In this document: one piece after another, positions 22,894 to 34,816 of the stretch
Position numbering within the stretch: position 1 is the stretch's first letter
How the letters are laid out: every line of letters begins with the position of its first letter
From: Isoetes taiwanensis
Taxonomy: Eukaryota > Streptophyta > Lycopodiopsida > Isoetales > Isoetaceae
Length of the DNA: 64,000 bases
NCBI GenBank assembly: GCA_021234155.1
Contig: JAJEKV010000036.1
Span: forward strand, 9,253,426-9,317,425
Direction: 5' to 3'
Notes under the pieces: model-generated
What the model saw: the letters and a program-made list of their open reading frames with translations, nothing else
Databases searched by the model: none
What the model was told of the DNA's origin: nothing
Program-made: the position numbers and the translations under genes

Positions 22894-24162
22894 TGTAAAT
22901 GTTTATCTGAACACATTATGGTAGGCTCCTCTATGTACACGATTAGTATACTTTATGCCAGTAATATGGTCATGATTTGGAATACTTGACAGTAATATAT
23001 CTGTTTTTTACCTCACTGTAGTTTTAAATTTTTATATTATATGTAAATCCTCTTTAGAAGTACATTGGGCAAAAGTGTTACATTGGGCGAAAGGCTATAC
23101 GCCGGAAAAACCCAATGTACCTTTTGGCCCTCATAGATTTACCATTTTCATGCTAATTCTATGCTGATTTGCTGCAGGTACGGGTTTTTCCCTCTCGATG
23201 TGATGCTTTTCTGCTTTATTGTACTACTCTAGAGGCCTGAATTTTGGAAAAACATGAAGTTATATATGGGAGGATCTGCTGCCCACAAGGACCTGACTCT
23301 AATCTCTCGTAGTTTATGTTAGGACTGTTGTAATGTGTTAATGCTACATTAGTATCATGAACACAGAAGTTTTTATAGCTCTCAGCATAGGGCACTATAT
23401 ATAGAAGTAAGCTTTGATTAGCTATATCATATTCTCAATTTTTCTGCTACACATTTGTATGCTTATGCTGTCTCTGAAAGAACAGGCATTATTGCAGTCA
23501 TAACAGGCCTACAAACATACGGTTTTGACGGGTAATAAATATGTTCTATGCTTATAAACCTGAATATCAAAGTCTTTTTTCTTATTACAAGAACTACTGG
23601 TTTTTTCTCATTTACACATATTTGATCTATTGTACCTCTAATTTCTGAAAAATAAGTTCTTCAAATGCTGATTGTTAGGCAATAATCAGCTTGAGAGGCT
23701 TAGTGGTCACATTATGGAACCGATACTAATGTAGTGGACTGGATTACTACACTTTATAATACTTATATTTATGCACTGTAAAACAGACTTAAGATGCTTA
23801 CTTTGATCTACTTAAGAAGGCTTTCATATAGCCACAAATATCTCAACTTGGAACTTGGTCAAAAAAAGGATTGTATTATTTGTTTTACTAATGTGAAATA
23901 GATCCTTTTATGATACTCATTAAGATATTACTGTTCCATTTACCTCAGATCTTAAAGGTTTACTACTTAAATGGCTTTCTAATAGTATAGTGTGTATGAT
24001 TTATATGTCTAAGATTTTAGGCCAGGATAATTTAATACCAAGGATCTAAAGAACTCACCTAGATTTTTGGGTTGATAATACCATAGAGGGACTGACCAAT
24101 ACGGATGATTATGCTAGTATGGCAATTTGTCTAGGCTAGTGTGATCTGGTTTTTTTTTTTTT
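22889..24162 (+). repeat. Right ~1.27-kb direct repeat (pseudo-LTR) and 3' end of Penelope-like element
   Basis: Second copy of the repeat at 12172-13410, starting CATAATGTAAATGTTTATCT and ending GTGTGATCTGG plus a T-run of 13. Compared with the left copy it has scattered substitutions and small insertions (for example an extra GTTTTTATAG near 23370). A third copy of only the last ~54 bases lies at 25925-25979 with the same T-run end. A shared 3' end with variable 5' truncation is the usual signature of target-primed reverse transcription. Confidence 0.72.
23060..23120. repeat. Conserved hairpin with two alternative 5' arms in the direct repeat
   Basis: GTACATTGGG (23060-23069) and TTACATTGGG (23078-23087) can each pair with CCCAATGTAC (23111-23120). 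The same layout is present in the left repeat at about 12342-12402, with one mismatch in the right arm. Between the arms is GGCGAAAGGCTATACGCC. Conservation in both copies suggests an RNA or DNA structure used by the element. Confidence 0.6.
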
Positions 24163-25158
24163 ATTAACTAAGCTATTTTGCTTCAACTAAGTAATTTTGC
24201 TTGAACAGACAATAATGATCCAGAGATCTCTTCTGCATATGACTACAAGTGGTAATGTCAAGTTTAATGCTTCAATAATCAAATATATGTTTTGTGATCC
24301 AGATAAATACAATAGTTAATTGGTTATCTCATGGCAAGGATTGCTTTTTTGGCTAAAAAATATAAAAATATTGAACATGAGACCTTTGAAAAAAGACATT
24401 TTAAGTTGCAATTATGCCTTGATATTCAATAAGGTTCTAGGGGTTCTTTTTGGATACTATACGGATATTTCTTGGTCCAGCCATCATATGTCTGATGGTA
24501 AATGGCTTAAGCATGCCTATATGAAGGAAAAAATGGCAAGATATGAATTTTCAATGATATGGCCTTAGGCAAATACGTAAAATTTTTATGCTTGGTTAGA
24601 GTTGAGGCTTTGCTCAATGAAACTGTGGCGCCAAAACGGCCGCGCAAAGGGCTAAGCCTGACCTATTTTTCATGCTGGAAATGAGATGCAGAGGAGATGG
24701 CGATTTACCCTTTGCCTTATACAGCTAGTCTCCAAAGCCTAACTGGCAGATATGGACAGAGCTCTTTGAGGTCTAACTGCCGGTTTTTGAACTTTTGCAA
24801 GGCCAAAATTGGTGTAAAACTATGGTCTAGCATTTCGAAATCCTTTTTTCTATGGTCTAAACTGGCCTTTAAGCCTTGGGCCAGCATTTCGGGCAAGATC
24901 CGGTTCGTCAGCGATTGCATACTCTGTAAGCCGATGTGTGCACATGCTGCCTTTGCTCCAGGAAAAGATATTATACAGGGTCGTTTGAAGCACGAGAATG
25001 CAATGAAAGCACAAGTTTGTCGCAGCAGGCATCGAAGCATTCTGGCAAAGTAAAATATTCATGCAGTTGGCTTATCCGTTGAAGTTTTTTCTGGGCAAAA
25101 GCATCTACCTTAAATGCTGTGACCTCATTCCAGGTTTGTAATTGCTTGCTTTATATTC
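24163..25158. other. Unassigned region; one unrecognised ORF at 24697-25053
   Basis: No recognised gene. On the plus strand an ATG at 24697 opens 118 codons (MAIYPLPYTASLQSLTGRYG), rich in Ser, Lys and aromatic residues. Inside it the phrase with TATGGTCTA and AGCATTTCG occurs twice (24821-24895), so it may simply be a small tandem duplication. The opposite strand is open too, which lowers the chance that either is coding. Around 24625 a short GC-rich patch (GGCGCCAAAACGGCCGCGC) stands out from the AT-rich surroundings. Confidence 0.3.
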
Positions 25159-25281
25159 TTGAATAAGCCCCTGGATTATTATTATTATTTTTTTTTTTTT
25201 TGTAGAAACGGCAGAGTCGTTATATTACATGTAATACATAGTAATACAAAATGTACAGAGTTGAATAAGCCCCTGGATTAT
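25159..25281 (-). mobile_element. 81-bp 5'-truncated retroposon with perfect 21-bp target duplication
   Basis: TTGAATAAGCCCCTGGATTAT occurs at 25159-25179 and 25261-25281. Between them is an insert which on the minus strand reads CTCTGTACATTTTG, then ACGACTCTGCCGTTTCTAC, an A-run and short TAA repeats. Poly-A tail, severe 5' truncation and a long target duplication are the classic products of LINE machinery. The body is probably the last part of an L1-type LINE or a SINE; which one cannot be decided from 50 bases. Confidence 0.85.
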
Positions 25282-25924
25282 CACAGGAAATTAAGATAGC
25301 ATATTAGAAAGAATGATTTTATGGTTTACAGAAATGGTCTGGATGAATACGATTTGGTTTGGCATATGCAGCCTTGTTTGCATTTTGTTACAGGTTGTAT
25401 AAACATTACTTGTTTTGAATTCAATATTCATACCAGAATGTGTTTTGAGCTCATGAATACTGACAATCTCCTTATGGAAGTGGAGATTTATTGCATTAAA
25501 TTGCTGTTGTGTGATATGCACAGAAAAAACAGGCTAGTTTTTGCTAGTTTCCAACACAACATTGATTGTGTTGTGTTGTTCTAATAGAATAACTATTTTG
25601 AGGAACTACTTCATGAGATAAAGTTTGATAGCATAGGGGAATGATTTCTATGGCATAAGAACAGTTCTGCAAATAATAGATTTTTGGAGCTATTCTAAGC
25701 TTCCATTGTTGTGTGGATTTAGCTTCCATAGCATGGCTGCAATTCGTTGACATCATAGCATGGCTGCAGTGAATGAATTCATAAGCTTGTTGTGCTTTGA
25801 GCGTATAAGCTGGATAGATAAATGATATTATTACATGGCCATGGGATGTAAGTTTTTGGCAAGTTGATAAACTAGTTTATCTTTCGTTATACATCATGAA
25901 CTATTGAAATAGACTTCAAGGTTC
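25282..25924. other. AT-rich spacer before the tandem array
   Basis: No gene or element is recognised. Phrases such as TTCCATAGCATGGCTGCA and a shortened version recur near 25725-25770, a minor local duplication. Confidence 0.4.
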
Positions 25925-25979
25925 ATTATGCTAGTATGGCAATTTGTCTAGGCTAGTGTGATCTGGTTTTTTTTTTTTT
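25925..25979 (+). repeat. Third, severely truncated copy of the Penelope-like 3' end
   Basis: ATTATGCTAGTATGGCAATT through GTGTGATCTGG and a T-run is identical over about 47 bases to the end of the right direct repeat (24108-24162). It stops where the tandem array begins (TGGAATGCTAATTG). It is either a 5'-truncated insertion or the edge of the duplicated block that seeded the array. Confidence 0.75.
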
Positions 25980-26882
25980 GGAATGCTAATTGAATGGAAT
26001 GCATGAACATTGAATATAAGGTTGTATACTATTTGTACCATATGTATTTGAACATTGTCTCTATATGCATGAAACAGGGCTATATTTTTAGGGAAAATGA
26101 CATGTGGCCTGTATACTGATCGGTGTATACGACATATGGCCTTTATGCCCATCTGGTGTAAGCTTCATGCGGTCTATATAATGTTCCTTGAATATTAAGG
26201 CTTTTGTTGGATTGTTGGAAAAGCCAAGATATTTACGTGGTATGGAGCACAATATGTGCCAACCATTGTATTAATACTTTCCATTATTTTCACGTGGTAA
26301 AATAGTGAAAAACCATTGTATTATCGATAAGCTCAGTAAAACCCTAATGAAGGCAAGAGTTCATTGCAAACCCTAAGCTATGCCTTTCGGCATCTTCCTA
26401 CTGGCGGCGACATGAAGCGGACCGAGCAAATCAATTGGCTATTTTGCAACCGGATCTAAGGGCTATCTTGGTTTCTCCTAAGTAGGCCCCCTGTAGAAGC
26501 CGTTCTCAAAAGAAAGGAGGTCCGAATTTTGCAACCAAAGATATGCATGGCGGCTTTGCATATTGTGTTCGTTGCTAGGAACAATGGTAGCTCCCGAACA
26601 AGCATAGATCCAATGTTTGCAATGAAGAATGATGTCCAAATCGGTGGAAATTTATTGTATAATATGCGATCAAGCTAGCAATGCAAAAGTCTTTGCAAAT
26701 GCAAAAGGTGCGTGAGAAGAACTCAAAATCTGTGGAAGAACTCAAAATCTGTGGAAGTCCACGGATGCAAAAAAGTGCGAATATGGCTGCTACTCCAAGT
26801 ATAAATCATAATAATGATGCTGCTCAAGACATGAGCAAAACAAGTCCGAGCCATTCGGTATATGAGATTTCTTCGTCTACTT

Positions 26883-26951
26883 AGCTTCATTCTAAGAATA
26901 GAGTAAATTGATTTTTTATTCTATTTGAGCTTCATTCTAAGAATAGAGTAA
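26883..26951. repeat. 24-bp direct duplication inside each unit
   Basis: AGCTTCATTCTAAGAATAGA plus GTAA occurs at 26883-26906 and 26928-26951, 45 bases apart, and recurs in every unit (for example near 31315 and 35735). It is stable across all copies, so it predates the amplification. Confidence 0.85.
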
Positions 26952-29605
26952 TCTGTGACAAAGAAATTCGGGTTTGCTTATGCTTGTGGTACACGAATCT
27001 AGACACCTAGCGGTTTTACATCATTATTCTTCTGATGTAGACATGATGATGAAGGGTTAATCCGTGGAGCTTAACATGTAATTCTGATCGTAGAAAATAA
27101 GTTGAACATATTAGCAAGTTATTATGCAAGTTATTCGCAAGTTATTATCTGGATATGTACTTTCAATAAGATCTATGAATTTATTATGCTTTATTGAAGT
27201 TGCCCTATTAAGTTGGCTTGTTGGCCCTGTTTTTGGAAGTCTATAGCGAGCTTATGTGGACTAATGTATCAGATCCGGCGAGAATATCTAGATCTCGGAT
27301 ATTTGCCTTTATGAAACGTAACATGAATCTAGTAATAGAACATTTTTGGAACATATTCTTAACAACACATTTGTGAGTATTTTTGAGAGCTAATGCTATG
27401 AGAAATCAATAGATCGGTTGGGCCTCCCGGAACAAGTAGAAATGGAGATACTTGTCCGTGACATCTTGGCCTCTAGCATCAAATACGTGCAAAAGGATAG
27501 AAAGCCATAGGCATCTTTGCACTTCAAGACATTGCATAATTCTGAAGTCGGGTTGTGAATGAATGCATTTAGACTAAAATAATGAGATCTGTGGCAAATT
27601 ATGTGGAAAAATGCAAGATATGCAATGAGGTGCAAGCATCCCATACAAAGCAAATGCAAAAGGTGATGTTACAAAGCTTGGATTTAAGCGGGACAATAGC
27701 AATATGAAGATGAGCAAGATATGCAAGTCACTTGTCAAGGACACCAACACAACAAGCATTGGCATTCCAAATCGAGCCCAACGGTTTTTATGCTTGTACA
27801 GTTTTTCAATGCATTTGAGTTGTTTGGTATAGTAGATATTATCAAAGATGATGCTTTGGAGTCTTTCATTGCATTAAAATAATTTTTTGAATAATAAATG
27901 GGTCTGCGTACATAGGCCTTAAATGTGCCTTAAGCCCGCTTTGCATGTCCTTTTATGAGGGATGCGCATTGTTTAAACTTAGATGATTATGGTCGTAAGC
28001 CTTGCTCCGTGAAACATACACAGTTCTAAGCAAGATATTATGATCCATTACGCCGATTGACATGGTAACAGATCGTAGTCACTTTGTAAAACTCAATATA
28101 TCTAGATCTACATATGCTTTGCATGTTAAGGCTCTCTACATAGGTCCATGGAATTGAATAAAATCCATAAGTTTAAAAAAAAAAATAAGATGTAGACATA
28201 AACTGAAATGTTTTCGAGTTACAAAATAAAAAGGAAAATTCAGGGGTATATGTGTAGCTAAATCTGAGGTCTAGGCATGGGATTAACCACTCTGCTTTGC
28301 CAAGTTAGGAAGGCTCGATTCCATATTGCTTCGTGATGAGAATATTGTTTTGCAAAATGCCAATGGTTGTTCGGGCCGTGCTCTAAAGGCTAGTAGACGT
28401 TGCTCTAGAGAGAATCTTTCTCGCATGCTGAGCCATGAGATAATAATAGGTTGATTAAGTAGCATATAGCTTCTGTTAAACCAAGTTAAATACATCTGCT
28501 TGTTTAGAGCATCTTGCTCGGTTTGACATTATGTCCTTGCGGTCTAAGTCTAGCCTAGACTATGATTACATGGACTTGATGATTGCTTGATGATTCTCTC
28601 GATCATAAACAATGAGTTGAACATAAGCTCTTTTGATGGCATTACTACTATTTTGAGTTGTGACATAGAGTCTGCACACAGGGTCTGTACAGTGTCCCTT
28701 GATTGGCTCTTGATTATATCTTTGTTGTATATGGCTGAGTATATATATTTGCCTTGCAGAATTTGAAAGTATAAAATTTTAGAACTATTCCAGTTATCAT
28801 TTTTATGGAGGATATGGAGTATAAACCATGGGAAAATGCGGGCTTCGATATATCTCTATAAAAGCTTACATATTTATCTTTGGTCCAATAAGCTACATAT
28901 CTTTAGAAACGGGGTGACCTTGGGGAAAGAAGAAAAGTACTATGAACATTTCTATATTGTTGATGCAACATCATACTTTGTGCAGATGGCGCATGCATGG
29001 CTTGGGTACACGGGGGTTTATCTGGAATGAACTTTCCGGACTTAGAGTTATCTATCCGGAATGCCTCTAGTAACATGCATGCTTAGAATTATGGATGCTT
29101 AGAGTAGAATCAAGAAATGGGCTTCCGGACCTTCTCATATCGGGAAATAATCTCTTTATAGCATGCATGATAGGTATAATAGAGGAGACCTTGTGACAAT
29201 GGTGGGTAGGAAGAATGATGCTTGGACCTTGGCATAAGCCGTTGAGAAGCATTTAATAAGTATTAAGCTTGCATACTGATAAAAGTTGCTTGTAGGCTAA
29301 TCTTTTAGGGCAGAGTAATTTACACATTCTCTGCTTGATAAATTGACCATCTATTGTATTTGTATTAACATGCAAGGTGAAGGGCGATAAGCCCAAGGAA
29401 TCCGTAGCTTACCTGTTAGTGACTTAGGCTCTTACCCTTCTTAGGCTAACTGTCCTCTGGTTTCACTGCAGGTAATGGGATTTCTTGCTCCTGTGTATGT
29501 TTTTCCATTCATTCAAGTTGGAGAAGCTACAAGACGTGATGACATTGAACTCACATTTTTGACAAGGCTACTGAGCTATATGGTGTTGATTTAAAAGACA
29601 AGTGA

Positions 29606-29762
29606 TATTCTAAACTTCATGTTCAATCTTATGTTGTTTTTGAGTCAATTCTGAATTCTTCTAGGGGTAAATATGATGTATTGGACAAGAAAATTAATTG
29701 GATTGACAAGAGGAAATTTTTATTTATAAGAGAATCTGGTAATTTCTTTTGCTTTGATTAAT
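29606..29762 (+). pseudogene. Coding-like island in the array unit, family not recognised
   Basis: One frame reads YSKLHVQSYVVFESILNSSR then KYDVLDKKINWIDKRKFLFI without a stop for about 50 codons. It is preceded in the same frame by FDKATELYGVDLKDK and a TGA. A pyrimidine tract and GCAG acceptor lie upstream at 29460-29471. The composition is protein-like and the stretch is well conserved in all six units. I cannot name the family; it may be a relic exon of a host gene or an element captured in the unit. Confidence 0.3.
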
Positions 29763-30405
29763 GTTAACCATTTTTAAGGCTTAAGTCAAATTTACACCTG
29801 TTTTGGCTTAAGGCTGCATATTGGCCGGAAGTGGTCTTTGCAAAAGTCCATGGAAGGTAAAAGTCTGTTGAACAGATTTTAAAAGGTTTTTTTTCATTAA
29901 CTCAGTTCTCTAGTTATACTAGGGGCCTTAAAATGGTTAAAAATACAGGTGTATATGATTTGTTACTAATACATTTTGAATATTTATAGAAATTGGCATG
30001 GGCTGGAAATGATGACTATAATTCGGGGACGATTACCTGCTAAGGCTGCCATATAACCTGCACAAAAATTACAGCGGAGTTTTCCTCTTAACATGCATCA
30101 CAACGAAGGAAATTCATTCAGAAATAAAGGTAACATAACATTTGTTGTTGATATAATCGTGCCAATAAAGCTTAACATGGAAGCTGGATCATAGCCTGAG
30201 TTTTGGCTCTTTTAAACTAGTCTTTTGGCATTGGCCCAGGCTAGGAAGAATCTATTTGCCATTTGGCTCTCTGCAATAAAAAATAATTAAGCAATATGGG
30301 TAGGGTAGGGCTTTGGCAACAAGGTCCTACTCTCCTTGTTGCTAACTTCATTTACGACTATGGCCCACCCTGACCTACGGTAGGAGGCAGGCTTTTTTTA
30401 TTATG

Positions 30406-33400
30406 TGGAATGCTAATTGAATGGAATGCATGAACATTGAATATAAGGTTGTATACTATTTGTACCATATGTATTTGAACATTGTCTCTATATGCATGAA
30501 ACAGGGCTATATTTTTAGGGAAAATGACATGTGGCCTGTATACTGATCGGTGTATACGACATATGGCCTTTATGCCCATCTGGTGTAAGCTTCATGCGGT
30601 CTATATAATGTTCCTTGAATATTAAGGCTTTTGTTGGATTGTTGGAAAAGCCAAGATATTTACGTGGTATGGAGCACAATATGTGCCAACCATTGTATTA
30701 ATACTTTCCATTATTTTCACGTGGTAAAATAGTGAAAAACCATTGTATTATCAGTAAGCTCTGTAAAACCCTAATGAAGGCAAGAGTTCATTGCAAACCC
30801 TAAGCTATGCCTTTCGGCATCTTCCTACGGCAGCGACATGAAGCAGACCAGAGCAAATCAATTGGCTATTTTGCAACCAGATCTAAGGGCTATCTTGGTT
30901 TCTCCTAAGTAGGCCCTGCTGTAAGCCGTTCTCAAAAGAAAGGAGGTCCGAATTTTGCAACCAGCATATGCATGGCGGCTTTGCATATTGTGTTCGTTGC
31001 TAGGAACAATGGTAGCTCCTGGAACAAGCATAGATCCAATGTTTGCAATGAAGAATGATGTCCAAATCAGTGGAAATTTATTGTATAATATGCAGATCAA
31101 GCTAGCAATGCAAAAGTGCTGCAATGCAAAAGGTGCAGCAGAAGAACTCAAAATCTGTGGAAGAACTCAAAATCTGTGGAAGTCCACGTGGATGCAAAAA
31201 AGAGTGCCGAATATGGCTGCTACTCCAAGTATAAATCATAATGATGATGCTGCTCAAGACATGAGCAAAACAAGTCCGAGCCATTCAGGTATATGAGATT
31301 TCTTCGTCTACTTAGCTTCATTCTAAGAATAGAGTAAATTGATTTTTTATTCTATTTGAGCTTCATTCTAAGAATAGAGTAATCTGTACAGTGAAATTCA
31401 GGTTTGCTTATGCTTGTGGTACACGAATCTAGACACCTAGCAGTTTTTACATCATTATTCTTACAGTGTAGACATGATGATGAAGGGTTAATCCGTGGAG
31501 CTTAACATGTAATTCTGATCGTAGAAAATAAGTTGAACATATTAGCAAGTTATTATGCAAGTTATTCGCAAGTTATTATGCAGATATGTACTTTCAATAA
31601 GATCTATGAATTTATTATGCTTTATTGAAGTTGCCCTATTAAGTTGGCTTGTTGGCCTGTTTTTGGAAGTCTATAGCAGCTTATGTGGACTAATGTACTG
31701 TATCTGAGCAGAATATCTAGATCTCAGATATTTGCCTTTATGAAACGTAACATGAATCTAGTAATAGAACATTTTTGGAACATATTCTTAACAACACATT
31801 TGTGAGTATTTTTGAGAGCTAATGCTATGAGAAATCAGTAGATCAGTTGGGCCTCCTGGAACAAGTAGAAATGGAGATACTTGTCCGTGACATGCTGGCC
31901 TCTAGCATCAAATACGTCTGCAAGGATAGAAAGCCATAGGCATCTTTGCACTTCAGTACATTGCATAATTCTGAAGTCAGGTTGTGAATGAATGCATTTA
32001 GACTAAAATAATGAGATCTGTGGCAAATTATGTGGAAAAATGCAGTATGCAATGAGGTGCAAGCATCCCATACAAAGCAGCTGCGCAAGGTGATGTTACA
32101 AAGCCTGGATTTAAGCAGGACAATAGCAATATGAAGATGAGCAGTATATGCAAGTCACTTGTCAAGGACACCAACACAACAAGCATTGGCATTCCAAATC
32201 GAGCCCAACAGGTTTTTATGCTTGTACAGTTTTTCAATGCATTTGAGTTGTTTGGTATAGTAGATATTATCAGCATGATGCTTTGGAGTCTTTCATTGCA
32301 TTAAAATAATTTTTTGAATAATAAATGGGTCTGTACATAGGCCTTAAATGTGCCTTAAGCCTGCTGCATGTCCTTTTATGAGGGATGCAGATTGTTTAAA
32401 CTTAGATGATTATGGCTGTAAGCCTTGCTCCAGGAAACATACACAGTTCTAAGCAGTATTATGATCCATTACGCTGATTGACATGGTAACAGACTGTAGT
32501 CACTGTAAAACTCAATATATCTAGATCTACATATGCTGCATGTTAAGGCTCTCTACATAGGTCCATGGAATTGAATAAAATCCATAAGTTTAAAAAAAAT
32601 AAGATGTAGACATAAACTGAAATGTTTTCAGTTACAAAATAAAAGGAAAATTCAGGGTATATGTGTAGCTAAATCTGAGGTCTAGGCATGGGATTAACCA
32701 CTCTGCTTTGCCAAGTTAGGAAGGCTCAGATTCCATATTGCTTCTGTGATGAGAATATTGTTTTGCAAAATGCCAATGGTTGTTCAGGCCGTGCTCTAAA
32801 GGCTAGTAGACGTTGCTCTAGAGAGAATCTTTCTCTGCATGCTGAGCCATGAGATAATAATAGGTTGATTCGTAGCATATAGCTTCTGTTAAACCAAGTT
32901 AAATACATCTGCTTGTTTAGAGCATCTTGCTCAGTTTGACATTATGTCCTTGCAGTCTAAGTCTAGCCTAGACTATGATTACATGGACTTGATGATTGCT
33001 TGATGATTCTGATCATAAACAATGAGTTGAACATAAGCTCTTTTGATGGCATTACTACTATTTTGAGTTGTGACATAGAGTACTGCACACAGGGGTACAG
33101 TGTCCCTTGATTGGCTACTGATTATATGCTGTTGTATATGGCTGAGTATATATATTTGCCTTGCAGAATTTGAAAGCATAAAATTTTAGAACTATTCCAG
33201 ATTATCATTTTTATGGAGGATATGGAGTATAAACCATGGGAAAATGCAGGCTTCTGATATATCTCTATAAAAGCTTACATATTTATGCTGGTCCAATAAG
33301 CTACATATCTTTAGAACAGGGTGACCTTGGGGAAAGAAGAAAAGTACTATGAACATTTCTATATTGTTGATGCAGCATCATACTTTGTGCAGATGGCGCA

Positions 33401-34816
33401 TGCATGGCTTGGGTACACCAGGGTTTATCTGGAATGAACTTTCCAGACTTAGAGTTATCTATCTGGAATGCCTCTAGTAACATGCATGCTTAGAATTATG
33501 GATGCTTAGAGTAGAATCAAGAAATGGGCTTCCAGACCTTCTCATATACGTGGAAATAATCTCTTTATAGCATGCATGATAGGTATAATAGAGGAGACCT
33601 TGTGACAATGGTGGGTAGGAAGAATGATGCTTCAGACCTTGGCATAAGCTGGTTGAGAAGCATTTAATAAGTATTAAGCTTGCATACTGATAAAAGTTGC
33701 TTGTAGGCTAATCTTTTAGGGCAGAGTAATTTACACATTCTCTGCTTGATAAATTGACCATCTATTGTATTTGTATTAACATGCAAGGTGAAGGGCGATA
33801 AGCCCAAGGAATCCGTAGCTTACCTGTTAGTGACTTAGGCTCTTACCCTTCTTAGGCTAACTGTCCTCTGGTTTCACTGCAGGTAACGGGATTTCTTGCT
33901 CCTGTGTATGTTTTTCCATTCATTCAAGTTGGAGAAGCTACAAGACGTGATGACATTGAACTCACATTTTTGACAAGGCTACTGAGCTATATGGTGTTGA
34001 TTTAAAAGACAAGTGATATTCTAAACTTCATGTTCAATCTTATGTTGTTTTTGAGTCAATTCTGAATTCTTCTAGGGGTAAATATGATGTATTGGACAAG
34101 AAAATTAATTGGATTGACAAGAGGAAATTTTTATTTATAAGAGAATCTGGTAATTTCTTTTGCTTTGATTAATGTTAACCATTTTTAAGGCTTAAGTCAA
34201 ATTTACACCTGTTTTGGCTTAAGGCTGCATATTGGCCGGAAGTGGTCTTTGCAAAAGTCCATGGAAGGTAAAAGTCTGTTGAACAGATTTTAAAAGGTTT
34301 TTTTTCATTAACTCAGTTCTCTAGTTATACTAGGGGCCTTAAAATGGTTAAAAATACAGGTGTATATGATTTGTTACTAATACATTTTGAATATTTATAG
34401 AAATTGGCATGGGCTGGAAATGATGACTATAATTCGGGGACGATTACCTGCTAAGGCTGCCATATAACCTGCACAAAAATTACAGCGGAGTTTTCCTCTT
34501 AACATGCATCACAACGAAGGAAATTCATTCAGAAATAAAGGTAACATAACATTTGTTGTTGATATAATCGTGCCAATAAAGCTTAACATGGAAGCTGGAT
34601 CATAGCCTGAGTTTTGGCTCTTTTAAACTAGTCTTTTGGCATTGGCCCAGGCTAGGAAGAATCTATTTGCCATTTGGCTCTCTGCAATAAAAAATAATTA
34701 AGCAATATGGGTAGGGTAGGGCTTTGGCAACAAGGTCCTACTCTCCTTGTTGCTAACTTCATTTACGACTATGGCCCACCCTGACCTACGGTAGGAGGCA
34801 GGCTTTTTTTATTATG
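30406..34816. repeat. Array unit 2 (probably the cleanest copy)
   Basis: At most positions where units disagree, this unit has an intact CAG, CTG or CCG that explains the variants elsewhere, for example ATGCAGATC and AAAGTGCTGCAATGC. It is the best template for describing the unit. Confidence 0.9.

Larger units (their letters stand above)
12172..24162 (+). mobile_element. Penelope-like retroelement with nested Copia insertion
   Basis: The composite holds a left direct repeat, a broken upstream coding part (13570-14661), a Copia element (14662-19706), the RT part (19977-22031), a small RGG/GGY-rich ORF (22501-22893) and a right direct repeat. Without the Copia the internal region is about 4.4 kb. 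The RT motifs assign it to the Penelope/telomerase branch of RTs. Splice-like acceptors shared with copy 2 (62798-64000) show that the family carries at least one intron, as Penelope-like elements are known to do. I saw no GIY-YIG endonuclease. Confidence 0.6.
25979..30405. repeat. Array unit 1
   Basis: First unit, entered through the T-run at 25979 rather than through the GGCTTTTTTTATTATG junction seen between later units. Its last ~1.1 kb is almost identical to that of unit 2. CHG positions in the first half are garbled (for example AAATCGGTGG where unit 2 has AAATCAGTGG). Confidence 0.9.

Noticed and set aside
12172-24162. A hammerhead ribozyme in the pseudo-LTRs, as known in Penelope-like elements.
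   Set aside because: I searched by eye for a CTGATGA core followed by GAAA in the right order and did not find one. A covariance-model search would be decisive.
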